Assembly (NCBI RefSeq): GCF_015706575.1 | Contig: NW_024037065.1 | Location: 1,240,001-1,304,000 of the forward strand | From: Patiria miniata | Taxonomy: Eukaryota; Echinodermata; Asteroidea; Valvatida; Asterinidae | Direction of reading: 5' to 3' | DNA: 64,000 nt | Part shown: in pieces, positions 33,246-44,939 of the stretch | How positions within the stretch are numbered: the stretch's first letter is position 1 | Layout of the letters: every line of letters starts with the position of its first letter | Translations under genes and position numbers: made by a program | The notes under the pieces: generated by a model | The model's database searches: none | Seen by the model: the letters and a program-made list of their open reading frames with translations, nothing else | Told to the model about the DNA's origin: nothing

Positions 33246-35489
33246 AAAAAAAAGAAAACTATACGAGGAATAAGTAGACTATGAGGAATAAGTAGCAGTA
33301 GTTAGATGGTAGTATGTACAAGTTCCAGTTTCTGCCTCTACAAATGCCAACTTATCCTAGAATCTTCCTAGAGGATACTGCATGGTGAATACCTAGTGAT
33401 CAATATCAATTAGAAATATCTCGCAGTCCAGACTCAGTATATCACTAAGAGCGAGTTGACCTCATGGACTAATATAAAGATGTTCTAAATATCACAATAA
33501 AGATGATAAACTAGGCTACTATTCAAACCAAATGTCCCCTAGTATGATAGAACTATCTAGGAGGGTATTATACAAAACAGTCCAACCTAGGATGTCCCTA
33601 GAAACGAGTTAACCTCAATGCACTGATGAAACATTCTAGTCATTCTGCGAATAGGGCATGTAAATGGCTGATAAGAAACTTGACAATACCTAAAATTTGC
33701 TAATTAAACTGACAATGCGGTCACATCTAAATATGCGAAGTAACCTCGACACTATGGCCTTATTTTAAATTTACTTCAATCTACCCTTGATTAAAGCTAA
33801 TTTATAAATGTATGTTAAAAATATGTACAAACTTCATAACTAAACCACTGTAGTCAACCTGGTTACACTCACCCCCTAATTTTAAAGAAAAAAGAATTTT
33901 TATAGAAGGGAATTTCATAGTAACTAACGGTTAAAAGGAATATCCTATTTATAAAAACTACTATACCAGCTCCTCGAAATAAACTTGGAAAATAGTAATA
34001 TGTTCAAATGGTCGAGAGCGCGATAAAAGATTGTCCACCACTAGTATTTGACTAGTGAATTAGAGATTACCTCATTATGGACCTTAAATCTAAAACTCCC
34101 AATTTGGCCATAATTAGACATATGAAAGTCCGCGTAAAAAATATGAAGATTTGGCTATGAGTTTCTACAAATAAAAAATCCCTAAAAAACATCCATAATA
34201 TCAGTATTAATTAAAATGGCAGGATAGTGTGGAATGATGGGATAGAGAAAAAATGGTAAAAATATGGCCCATCTCTAGCATGTCGCTAGAAAAATAGAGA
34301 TTACATGTATCTCAATTGGTCCAAGAAACCTAATTTCTCAAGATGATCATATACTACACTATCCTATTTATAAAAAAATCCAAGCATCTGGCTAACACCT
34401 ACATGTATTTTAAAAAGAAAATCCTCAACATATATTTACAGGGCCTCTTTCATCCCCAACCTAAACATGTTTATTTATCCACGTTGGGTTAGCTAATCCC
34501 AACATATAGTGGTTAAAACGAAATTAGGATAATGAGAGAATAAAATTTACCAAATACTGGCTCTACTATCAATACAGATATAATGGAATCTACATGTTCA
34601 ATGTGAAATATAAGATATGACGTCTGCATTTAAGATTTATCATAGATTAAAGATGTAAAAGGGTTATTCGCCTAAAGCGCTAACTAAATCCTTTGCAAAA
34701 TATTTACTTCTTGCAGCTTAGTACGATTTCAATATATTGCTACAAAAAGAATCCTATACTGGCAATGGGACGATTAAAAAAAAGTAAAAACATGCACAAA
34801 AATGTTAGGGTTTAGCTGAAGACGCGAGTACGCAGTCAAGCAACGAGTAGCAGTGAGCGGTACGTCAACATGTGCAATGCAGAGGCATAAGTCCACTGAC
34901 GACAGTCAATGTAGCAGAGTGAAGAGTGGAATGGCACGATCGTTGGTCACCCCGGCAGGTGTCAATACACGAATAACCTGTATGCACACAAACAAAATAA
35001 AAAGAGAAAAGACTGCGCCAAGGTTATTATAAATTTACGAACGTCTGCTTACACTAAGAACAGTAAAGGATGACAATGATTGTTAAATGCTTAGGTATAT
35101 AATATGCAAAAAAATCAAGATTTGAAAGCTGACAGTTGGATTTTGGTAAAATGGAGAGCTTCCAATATTCTATCTGTCACCAATTTTCTGTTAAAACGTG
35201 TACACAAGGCAAAGCTCCACTCTTTTTAATTATGTATTTACATGTATCTACAGTATATCCGTCAGGCAGTTCCTGTACATAACACAAATTTATCGGTTGC
35301 TGAACTTAATTTTGTTGATAGCAATTAACTTCACTTCTATGTTACAATTTCTTATATACACTCAATGCAGAATAAAGAAAAAATATGTTCCGCTTCAATA
35401 CTCAATTTAGTTGGGACCTTTCACTAGTAGTGCAAAACTTAGTTGTCCTATATTTGTTTTGGGTAACTACTTAGGTTCACCGGTATAGC

Positions 35490-35980
35490 AGTCACTGGCT
35501 AGCAAGGAGGACCAACTTGGCTGTAGGACGAAGTCTCTGGCTTGCTGGATGGAGTCCCTGGCTAGCAAGGTAGGCGACAAAGCTGCAGGACGAAGTCCCT
35601 GGATTTTTGGCGGATGGAGTCCCTGGCTAGCAAGGCGGACGACTTGGCTGCAGGACGAAGTCCCTGGATTATTGCAGGATGGAGTTCCTGGCTAGCAAGG
35701 TAGGCGACAAAGCTGCAGGACGAAGTCCCTGGATTTTTGGCGGATGGAGTCCCTGGCTAGCAAGGCGGACGACTTGGCTGCAGGACGAAGTCCCTGGATT
35801 ATTGCAGGATGGAGTCCCTGGCTAGCAAGGAGGACGACTTATCTGCCGGATGAAGTCCCTGGCTAGCAAGGTAGACGACTCGGCTGCAGATATTGCAGGA
35901 TGGAGTCCCTGGCTAGCAAGGTAGGCAACGAAGCTGCAGATATTGCTTGTAGTGGGGAGCCTGCGGCCAGCAAGATGGAC
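35490..35980. repeat. 65-bp minisatellite in the LTR element leader
   Basis: About eight imperfect units built from GGCTAGCAAGG, GACGACTTGGCTGCAGGA, CGAAGTCCCTGGATT and GGATGGAGTCCCT. Unit length is about 65 bp with shorter variants; degenerate copies extend to about 36050. In the element's orientation it lies just after the PBS, in the leader. Confidence 0.85.
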
Positions 35981-36223
35981 CCACTTGACAGCAGGGCAAA
36001 GTCCCTTGATTGCAGGATGGAGTCTGCTGCTAGCGAGGTAGACGACTGCAGGACTAAATGTCGGGCGGGGTAGCCTCCAGATTGTTCACCAGTAGCCTAT
36101 ACCCTATTTATTTGACTGCCGTTAATATCTCCGAAATCTATTAGTCCACTTTTTCAATGGAAGATTGCAAATGTCTTTCAATGCTTCACATCAGAAGAAG
36201 ATTCTAAGTGTTCAAAGAATCGA

Positions 36224-36238
36224 CTGCCGACTACGCCA
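36224..36238 (-). other. Primer-binding site of the non-autonomous LTR element
   Basis: On the minus strand TGGCGTAGTCGGCAG starts two bases after the 5' LTR end. It is complementary to a tRNA 3' end finishing in CCA; the tRNA is possibly tRNA-Ser, which I infer from similar PBSs of other gypsy elements. Confidence 0.6.
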
Positions 36239-36240
36239 TT

Positions 36241-37388
36241 TGTAGCCAAGGGAAGAGTTATTGGTTTGGTCTAGCAGGGAACTCCTCATGTGGCCGAAGG
36301 CTACTTATAGTTAATAAATATTGATGTGAAGCGAGTGGACACGGAGAGATGACTAGATTTGATTAATTTATTCGGATGGATCTATACAAAATATACAGTT
36401 GTGGCTCTCTCGAATATATATACAAAAAAAACGACAGTCAAATGGGTATACAGTTGTACGTCTGTGGAATTAAAGAAAACAAAATGGACATCTCCATTTA
36501 AAAGAACATGTAAATAGCAATCCAATCAGTTACAAAACTAATAAGATAATTCTGACATTTAAACTAATATTTGGCGGAGCCTCATGGTGCATAATACTGC
36601 CCATGGTCTCTGAAACAGTGCTTTAGTTTACTTAAGCATCAGGTAATAAGAGAAACTTGAAGAAGCACGTTCTACTGTAGTTATTGCTTTACATTTCTTG
36701 CTAATTCACCGTACAATTATGGCCAATTATGCCTAAAGCTGGTGGGAAAAGGTGATATTTTATAGCATGTATTCCCTTTAATATCGAGAACACTTCTCTT
36801 TCAAGCATAATTACAATTGAAGAGAATCAAACCCTTTGTATTATGTGAAAATCTATCCATAGTATCTTTACACAAGGCTTCTACAAAATTTACAATAAAA
36901 ATTGAAAAGAAAGATATAAAAATTAGGTGTGTACTCACCGCCTAGGCTGAACAACGGTCGTGCCACCACCAAACGAAGGGGAAATTGTCCCCAACTAGCT
37001 GTAGTTGAGCTATAATCAGAGCACTTCTAAATTGTAGGTGTGGTCTGATCGCAAGCAAGTGGATGAGTGTCTCTAGCAATGCCTTGTCATTACACGAAAG
37101 TTAAGTTATGCAGCTCGCAATGCAGCTCAGAAAGTGTTAACAATATTCTGGAATGCAAGGTATGTTGGAATGTTCCTGTCCAATGTAGCTAGTTATGCTA
37201 GAATGTGATTGCAGGAAAGTTAAGGAACCAAGCGAGGGCGTTGCAATAAAAGGTTTCTGTAACTACAGAGGGCGCTAATTATGTTATCAAAATAATGGCT
37301 CATCATATTGTACAGCCTATGTACTATGCTTATGATTATATTAGAAATGTTACCGAGACCTGTCTGTTGTAAAACACGACAGGTCACA
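36241..37388 (-). repeat. 5' LTR of the 5.3 kb non-autonomous element
   Basis: Direct copy of 32069-33229. The right flank begins TAGG, the second copy of the target duplication. Confidence 0.9.
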
Positions 37389-37768
37389 TAGGGATATTTA
37401 TATACAGCATGCCTGATGAATTTTAATCTGGGGAGAAATTAACTGGGAAGAGTACACACAAAGCAGAAAGTCTACATGTTGGATATGCTGCACTCCATTG
37501 TAGCACATGTGGAACTCGAGGAATAAACTTTAGCAATGAATGGATATTCTCAGAGAATGTCAATTCTAAAGTAGGGGTTGGATATGTTTGCAAGTATTTG
37601 CAATTTGATTTTTAACTAAACAATTATGAAACCCTTACTCAAACTAAAGTTGTGTACATGTAGAGGAAGGCTCTATCTCCAACCAGCCCCTGTTCTACAA
37701 TGTAGGTATTTTAAATTTGTTATTGGAGTGTGATCATGTGACTCTACAGGAAAAAAAGGAAAAGATAC

Positions 37769-37868
37769 CTTGACTTCTATGTTGTCGCTTCTTTGCACGT
37801 CTTTCTGCGCGGGTTATCAGGGAAATGTCACAGAAACGTTTGTAGCACTGTTGATGGTATCCAAACGC
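37769..37868 (-). pseudogene. XPG-like/CXC protein gene, exon 2
   Basis: A 100-bp exon with acceptor ATTACAG and donor GTATCT. In phase 0 from exon 1 it encodes a Cys/His/basic segment (AFGYHQQCYKRFCDI, then ERRAKKRQH). It leaves one G that completes the first codon of exon 3, which supports both joins. The flanking intron DNA shows no coding signal. Confidence 0.75.
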
Positions 37869-38464
37869 CTGTAATTGAGAAAATGTTTTAAAAATATCAC
37901 TCAATACTCTCATTTCAAAAATTTCACAATGTAAATTACAAAGTATTATACACAGTAGGAAAGTAGATCCTTGTCAGTTGATTGGAAGATTACCGGTCAA
38001 AGATGAACTGTTCTATTCAAGTCAACTTTACCTCGTAGAATGGAACATTCTATATTTCAACTTAGGAAAATTTTCACACCATGGCACCTACAGGTACATA
38101 CATTCATTATTTATACTATTCTTCACATAATAGTGATCAGGCAAAATTTTAGAAAAATTGGGGAAAAAAAGCAAAATCAAAAAACAAAAAAATATTAACA
38201 GTGCATGAGGGATTGAAAATTAGACAAGCGGGCAGTGTTCTACTTTCTTTAGATTATATTATACTATCTAGAAAAAAACAGTAAGGAAATAAAAGTACCG
38301 TTAGGGCCTACATAAATGAGGACGCTATGAGCACAAGCTTCAAGAATGGCAAAATAAATGTTGGTTTTAACCACTTCGTACTTTGTAGTCTCAATAGTTT
38401 TGTACAAAGGGTGTCGTGGCGTACGTATATGAATTCGTTCCTTCCGGCTCTTAAAAGCCTAAAA

Positions 38465-39290
38465 TCCTACATTCGAGGGGGAAAAAAAAGAAAAAAAATG
38501 TTGCAACCTGACGCCACTTCCGCGATTGTGTACAAAATAGGGAGTAATTGCAGAATACCCCGCCACGCGAAAATCACCCCCTAAAAATAAATGGCTACGC
38601 AGTCGGAAAATGTTGCAGAAACGTCCAAAGTACATGTAGGCTAGATGTCGGGAAGTGAATACGCGAGTATACGGGGTGGATTTGAGCGCTGGAGGTTCTA
38701 AAGAGGGCGCTTTTTCCCTGCAGGGTCTTCAGGGACAACGTGAATTGAATGGGGAGCAGTGGTTAAATAAATCTAAGTCCAAAGTACATGTAGGTGCAGG
38801 GAAGTGGATACGCGGATACGGGGATAAGGGGTGGACTTTATTTTTAGCGGAGGAAAATATTTTTGAGAACGAAGCATCCATATCCATGTTGGAAAATAAC
38901 GATGGCAGAGACAACGTGAGTTGAATGGGGAGCAGGGGAAAAACGTCTCAGTCCAAAGTAGGTGCCGGGAAGTCGATACGCGGATACGGGGTGGTACACG
39001 CATGTGGTTTTGGTCGAGTATCCAAGCGTGACTCCGTATCCGCGTATCCGGATACGAGGTGGGATAGGTGAGTGGCGGGGTATTCTGCAATTGAGCCATA
39101 TTATGTAGACAGTAGTACTAGTACAGACTACTACTAGTACCGTAAGCAATAATTTCGGAAATTGGAAATATTTCTCAGTCCCAGATTCATGTCTCATAAT
39201 CATATTTTTTGCAATGAATAACCGGAGTTCATTGAGATGATATATGAAGAAAAAAGTGGCGTCAGGTTGCAACATTTTCCCCGAATAATT
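38465..39290. mobile_element. Foldback element in intron 1
   Basis: AATGTTGCAACCTGACGCCA at about 38499 recurs inverted at about 39255-39280. The adjoining AATTGCAGAATACCCCGCCA (38546-38566) recurs inverted at about 39073-39095. Between the arms are several imperfect copies of GGGAAGTSGATACGCGGATACGGGGTGG, a local tandem repeat (38650-39060). No protein is encoded. This fits a non-autonomous TIR element of about 0.8 kb. Confidence 0.7.
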
Positions 39291-39331
39291 TATAGGCCTA
39301 AGGCCGCGTACGGTATGCCCTTGATGCCTAC

Positions 39332-39580
39332 CTTTGACAATGATTCCGGTACATCTCCTTCCACGAGTGCTATTGGCATGCCGATGTTTTCCTCCGCTTT
39401 TTTGACGATTTCTGCGATTTCGGATTCCCCCGCATTCTTCCATCTACCTGCACAAGCTATGAATTTTGTCCAGCTTTTCTCTGAAAACGATGAAACGGTT
39501 GATCGGCCATTGGAAACATGCATTATGCACTTTTTCCCGTCGGAATCGCCGTCGCCTGAGGAGCTCATGGCGTCCGCCAT
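39332..39580 (-). pseudogene. XPG-like/CXC protein gene, exon 1
   Basis: Starts at ATG 39580 and ends at donor GTAGGC (39331-39326), 83 codons, phase 0. The product has MHVSNGRSTVSSFSEKSW and a conserved-looking FIACAGRWKN stretch, then an acidic end (GDVPESLSK). The start is chosen because it is the first Met of the frame and is preceded closely by a promoter with NRF-1 and CCAAT sites. The exon itself is intact; the gene's lesions lie in exons 4 and 6. Confidence 0.7.
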
Positions 39581-39601
39581 CTTGCTGCCTAATAGAGCCT
39601 A

Positions 39602-39681
39602 CGCGCATGCGCACGCTCGTACTTACGGCGCCCGCTATTGGTCCATTCACCGCACCACGACAGAAGGGCCTCGCTGATTGG
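39602..39681 (-). promoter_or_regulatory. Promoter with NRF-1 site and two CCAAT boxes
   Basis: CGCGCATGCGCAC (39602-39614) matches the palindromic NRF-1 consensus, and ATTGG at 39637-39641 and 39677-39681 reads CCAAT on the minus strand. All lie within about 100 bp upstream of the ATG of exon 1. TATA-less, CpG-rich promoters of this type are typical of broadly expressed animal genes. Confidence 0.6.
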
Positions 39682-40077
39682 TCGTTGGAAAATAATGACG
39701 TAATTCTCCACTCGGCATTTTTTGCGCCGAAACGGTGGAAATCTGAACTTTAAATCACGATTTTGGTACCATTTTGGGTCACGGATCAACTGTGGATTTT
39801 ATATGTGATCATCCCAAAAGCTTCCTGAGTAGTTTAAAGTACAATTTATTTAGATCTGTGATATGCGTCAACAACCTGCAAGATAATCGGCCATGCATCT
39901 TGGTCTATTAAGTTTAACTTATTTATATTAGTTTACAAAAAGTGTATAAAGTTTTGAAGAAATTGTCGTTTGTAAGTTTTATAGTTTTATAAAGTTGTGT
40001 TTCTATAAACGATATATTTTCTACTTGTTAAAGATTATTTTGAGAGTTGTATTTTATTCAAAGAGTTGAGGCCTGTT

Positions 40078-40205
40078 ATTGTTTGCATTTTCATGTTAAG
40101 AGTTGAGGACTCTTTTATACAATTGTTTGCATTTTCATGTTAAGAGTCGAGGACTAACCTTATACAGTTGTTTATATTTTTATATTCATGTTAAAAAGTT
40201 GAGGA
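40078..40205. repeat. Tandem repeat, about 55 bp, two to three copies
   Basis: TGTTTGCATTTTCATGTTAA followed by GAGTTGAGGACT recurs at about 40080, 40125 and (diverged) 40170. Confidence 0.65.
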
Positions 40206-40278
40206 CAAAACTGGAGTTCAGTTAAAGTACGGATTATTTGTTAGGAATTTCCAAAATTACGGTTCGGAGAAGTGCGTG

Positions 40279-41579
40279 CACTCTAAAAAATAGTTGCTCA
40301 ATATTGGGTAAAATTACTACCTTTTCGAGAGTAAAAAGGGAACATGGTCGTCAACTTGTGTACTTTTTTTTACACAACAGCTAAAGTGTAGAAAAGTACC
40401 CATTTCTGTGTAACTTTTACCCATAATTGTGTTACGTGTTTGCACAACAAAGTTGGGTAAGAAAGTTTACCCATGTGACGACCATGTTCCCTTTTTACTC
40501 AATTATTGGGTAAACTTTACCCAACCCTCCTTTTACCCAAGTGTTGTGTCAGTTTCTTACCCAGATATTGGGTTCTAATTTTTACCCTGCATTGTTGGGT
40601 TCTAAATTTACCCATCACTTGGGTTGTTTTTAAATTAGTCGTTGTGTACCTTTGTTATTGACCCTTGCAGTTTTATTTAACTTTGAACTCTGCAATGTGA
40701 ATTGCATGCTAGAGACAGCAATCGCGAGGGATTTCAATAACTGAGTCCTGGGTTGGAAAGTCAGTAAAATGAATAAGATCATATTTCCCCAAATATGGTG
40801 CTGATGCATGAGGACTATTACGAGGAGCGTGGGTTAATGATGGGCAGGGGTGTTAGAATTTCCCTCAATCAACTCATTCAAAAAAAATTCCCCAAACGTC
40901 GGTCACTTTACTCCGTGTTTCTAGATCTGAGAACACTCACTATACGGTACATGAAACGCATGCATCATGTGCATGGAATCGTGGTTGGCAGAGCCGTGAC
41001 GTCCAAGTTGCAAACAAATGTCTAAATAATAAGCATGTCAGTTCCCCAATCTCCCCGATATTAATCATCATGCATCAGCATCCCATTTGGAGGAAACAAC
41101 ACTGAAATTCATTTCACTGACTTACCGGGAACAAAGAAATCATGTCATCAAAATCCCCAAATTGTTGAAGGTCTCACAAGCGGCGGCCATCTTGTACATG
41201 AGTGATGACGCGTGAACAATATTGGGTAAACGTTGTCACGTGCGTCAGTTTACCCTGCACCGTGGTAACATTTAACCAATGTCTTGGTAAATTCTACTCT
41301 TGGACGTGTACAATGAAAGAATTGTTACACCGTGGTTGGGTAAATCCAGTTTCCTTAACCCATCACTTGGGTAATAATACGATGATTTTAACCTTTTGCC
41401 TGTGCTGCTGGGACTTGTAGTTAACGTTGGGTACTATTTTACCCTTTTCATGTGTAACACATTTTACACAAGTAGGAGGTACAAGCGAAATTCATTTTGC
41501 TCAATATTGGGCAGAAATGACACAATTTGTTTACACAACAGTTTTACACAACATAAATTTACACTTCTTTTTTAGAGTG
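40279..41579. mobile_element. Non-autonomous TIR element with TTGGGTAA words
   Basis: Outer ends are CACTCTAAAAAA (40279) and its inverse TTTTTTAGAGTG (ending 41579). Just inside, GCTCAATATTGGG is also inverted on both sides. The interior has many copies of TTGGGTAAA/TTTACCCAA in both directions and no coding frame. Length is about 1.3 kb. I could not settle the target duplication. Confidence 0.75.
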
Positions 41580-41704
41580 TGGGAATATAAATTTACCTGA
41601 CTGATTTTGTATGCAAAATATTTTCATCAAAGTTATTTAGCTAAAGCTTTTATCAAATTTCTTGTACTGGTTTTCAGGGACTGAAAACTTTGGGAGGGGG
41701 GCTA

Positions 41705-42202
41705 TGTGACGGAATAGGAATCACCCTGAATAGTGAATCACCGACACTTTGCATATAAGGAATCCTTGGTTCTGATTGGTCAATTGAGTTTATGCACTGT
41801 TGTATGGCAAAGAGAGATTGTGCACCAGCTTATGGGGCTCAAAGTCTATAAAAGGAGCTGCAGGGCTAGGATTTAGTCAGTTGATTGCTTGATTCTCTTA
41901 TGATTAGAATAATTGTTAAGGCTCTTGATTATGTGGAATGACATGACGGATGATGATGATGATTAAAGGCATGACCACCGTTCTTGATCACTGTTTCTGT
42001 TCACCAATTACTAGTCTGTCTTAGGGTATAGGGTCTACTTAGGACTAAGTCTAGGGCAAAGTCCCAAGGGAGACAAGTTGCTTCACCCATATTCCGACTC
42101 CGGCCACATTCCGACTCCGCCTTTTCCACCCCATTCCTACTCCACCCACATTCCGACTCCGCCTATTCCGCCCCATTCCTACGACTCCACATTCCGATTC
42201 CC
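41705..42202 (+). repeat. LTR fragment, same family as 10862-12296
   Basis: Begins TGTGACGGAATAGGAATCA and follows the 10862 LTR through the TATA region and the CCGACTCC repeat up to ATTCCGATTCCCGG, then stops and passes into satellite sequence. It lacks the 10990-11700 block. The 3' end of the LTR is missing, so it is not a complete solo LTR. Confidence 0.8.
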
Positions 42203-42255
42203 GGCATATTTACTGTAGTGAAAGATAGAGGGTTATTGTAGTGGAACTACAATAT
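42203..42255. repeat. AT-rich satellite, copy 2, left part
   Basis: Matches 10640-10695 up to AACTACAATAT, where the 12 kb transposon begins. The unit resumes at 54217. Confidence 0.75.
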
Positions 42256-42286
42256 GACACAAAACACGGTAAAGGGGGCCAGTAAC
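42256..42286 (+). repeat. Left TIR of the 12 kb transposon
   Basis: 31 bp, inverted match to 54182-54212 with one mismatch at the 17th base. At about 42595-42650 the subterminal region repeats GTAACGTGACAT and GTCACGTTAGCA. Confidence 0.9.
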
Positions 42287-42659
42287 TTACCTGGGGCGGA
42301 AATTTCAAAATCACTTCAGTGAGTTCAAAACATCATGAAACTTTGAGAAACATATCAGTACTTTCATGTAAAAGTGTAACAAAGATAAGTTGGCATGTTT
42401 GCCTTTTTCTACAGGAATGGGATTGATTGGGAAATGCACTGTAACGCATAGGAAATGGGATTTTTCTAAAATATATATCAGGCAGGTAATTTTGGTTCAT
42501 CAAATGGTCCCATTTAAGTGGTATTGTCATGTAATTCATAACATAAAAATACTCAGGTTACCTCTAAGTTTTTGAATACAGAACTTCCTAAAGACTGGTA
42601 ACGTGACATGTCAAGGACAATGTGGGTGTTACTGTCACGTTAGCAATTGCCAACAATGT

Positions 42660-44939
42660 TAGCTGATAATTAATTCCTTTTAATGCACCTTTTGCGGTGA
42701 TTGATGCAATGAAATTTGTGTAGTCATAAAAGTAAGCATTATTAACAACTTTCAATTTGAAAATGTGCAGGTAAGTGATAGAATTAGTAAAATATTATTG
42801 TTGTTTTGCAAGGTTTCGTCAGTTCCGTGTACACGCCATCTTAAAAATCCTATGTAGCAGACAGCATAATATCAAACACAATCAAAACTCTGAACAAAGT
42901 GTATCAAACTTTCCAAAGAATGGCAAATTGTTATTTAGTAATAAATGACAAGCATTCCTTTCATCAAAAAGAATATTATGTGAGATTGTGTGTTTTGCTA
43001 TGAATCCATCAAGTAAAAACACGATTTAAAGAATTGTAACTTAAAATGGGGATACATCGATATTGTGTCAAGAGATGAATTCTATACAATAATGTACATG
43101 TAACGCAGTAACAGAATTTTAAATGAGGGTAAAATGTGTATGTGTAAAATTCACCATACATTTGTACATGTGTCAATCGTATTTAATTGTGTGGATGTAA
43201 TGATGCACGAGTTAAAAAATAGAAATATATTTCATGTAAACGAAACAAATTATACATATATGAAATAGAAATGACAGAATATATTCCAGTGATTCAAAAA
43301 CCCTTTAAATCATTGAAATTATATATTTCATCGTGATTTTATAAAAAATAAATTGCACATTATTTGGACAAATACATTAAATATCATAAACATAAAATAT
43401 AAATGACAAAACAATTTCAGTATTTAAAACATTCTTTCATGAATTGTGTGAATGAACCAGTATGCACACACGGTGTGTCCCAAATGCAGAATTCTTGTTT
43501 AAGGTATTGCATACAGGCAGTTATAACATCAAAAGTACCATCGATGGAAGGAAACAATTCTATTCAACAGATAATCTATTATTTTAAAACAGCAACAATT
43601 AAGAACAGTTTCAGAACAATAAAAATCTTTTAGTTGTTGAAATTCTTATGTGTACAAGTTCATGGATTGTAATTACTGGCTATCCTGTTTGTACGTGTGA
43701 CGTCATCCTAAAAAACTACACCCCCAACACGCCAAATGGTTCTAACAATTATTTGAAGTCCATAGGAAATGCAGTGTTTGTACAAAAAAAAAAAAGCACA
43801 TGAGGTACATATATTGCAGGGATGCCTTCTGCCTTTTAAAAAGAAAACAAAATTACATTCAGGTTCACTTTCAATCTATGCATACTGTTTCATACATATC
43901 TGTATCAGCACTGGAGCCAAAATTAAAAGTAAACTTTAAAACAGGAAAGTGTTCTCAAGATGACACATTCACATAAAAACCTGATACTTGAGCCACACAC
44001 CAGTTGAACATTGTTGCCAATTGGGAAGATCACCAGGACATGTGTGCAGGTTTACATCCCCTGCCACAGCCTTGAGCAGTTCTAGCTCTCCAGATCTCTT
44101 GCACTTTTAGATCGATTCATTAGGTTCTCTTCACAGCGCACACTGGCTATGTTTAATAACAGTTACAAGGAAACCTCTCCACTGCTGTGCACGAGAGATT
44201 TTTGTTAGACACTTAGCTGCTGTATTACAGCTGTAATTGCTCAAACTTCACAGGGTGATGCTTAATGGATCATTCTTTTACTCGGTTGTTATAGACTTTT
44301 CAAACTCTGAATTCTAACATTTAATTAGGGAATAAACTTGTGCTTGGGCGGTCTTAAACAAGTATGTTTAAGACCGGATGGGCTTTGGAATATGATAATG
44401 ACCTGATCCCAAACATACTTTTTTTAAGACCAGCCAAGTACACTTGTATTCCCATTCATAACTTCATAAGTACCTTTAAGCAAAACAATTACATTTGTAA
44501 AAGAAATGCACAAGTGCGTCAAAGGGTTTACTTTTCCTATTGGTCGAGAGCCTGTCACGTGGGTGTGTTTAAACGGTTTTTAAAACACCGCTAGAAGTTG
44601 TTTAACCACGTACAGTGCGTCAAAACTAGTTGTTCTCAGCTGGTACGCTGAAGGTGTAATGAACTTCATAATGTAAGACAACGCTAATGCAAGGCTCTCA
44701 CCAATAGAAATTGCAAAAGTGTCTCGGGCATTTATAAATAAAGTTTAGAAATGTTCCAACTTGAAAAAATCTAACAACGTTAAAGTTCATCTTAAAACCG
44801 ATAACAAAAATATTCATCAACAGCATTCCTGGAGAAACATTCGCCTCGTATAAGCGCATCATCACGATCCTATTATCTGGCTCCCTTTACATTGTTTTAG
44901 GCAATGTTGATTTCATCTGAAGGCGGAATTTAAGAAAAA
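42660..44939. other. Non-coding left arm of the 12 kb transposon
   Basis: AT-rich. Short open frames at 43403-43633 and 44364-44594 have no recognisable motif and no conserved partner. This is the 3' flank of the transposase gene. Confidence 0.5.

Larger units (their letters stand above)
32069..37388 (-). mobile_element. Non-autonomous LTR retrotransposon, 5.3 kb, no coding capacity
   Basis: Two direct LTRs (32069-33229, 1161 bp; 36241-37388, 1148 bp) differ by a 14-nt indel near 32330 and a few substitutions. Both start TGTAGCC and end GGTCACA on the plus strand, and are flanked by TAGG on both sides (4-bp target duplication). On the minus strand the right LTR is followed by TGGCGTAGTCGGCAG, a PBS, and the left LTR is preceded by a purine-rich AGGGGGTGAG, a PPT, so the element is transcribed leftward. 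The 3.0 kb interior has no gag or pol. It is a LARD-like element that needs proteins from elsewhere. It sits in intron 2 of the XPG-like/CXC gene. Confidence 0.9.

Noticed and set aside
35490..35980. Regular repeats resembling a CRISPR array
   Set aside because: Units are direct, about 65 bp, with no constant repeat and variable spacer structure, in a eukaryotic LTR element.
32069..37388. Two 1.15 kb direct copies as a tandem segmental duplication
   Set aside because: TG...CA ends, PBS, PPT and a TAGG duplication show they are LTRs.
41705..42202. Solo LTR
   Set aside because: The 3' quarter of the LTR is missing and no target duplication is present; it is a fragment.
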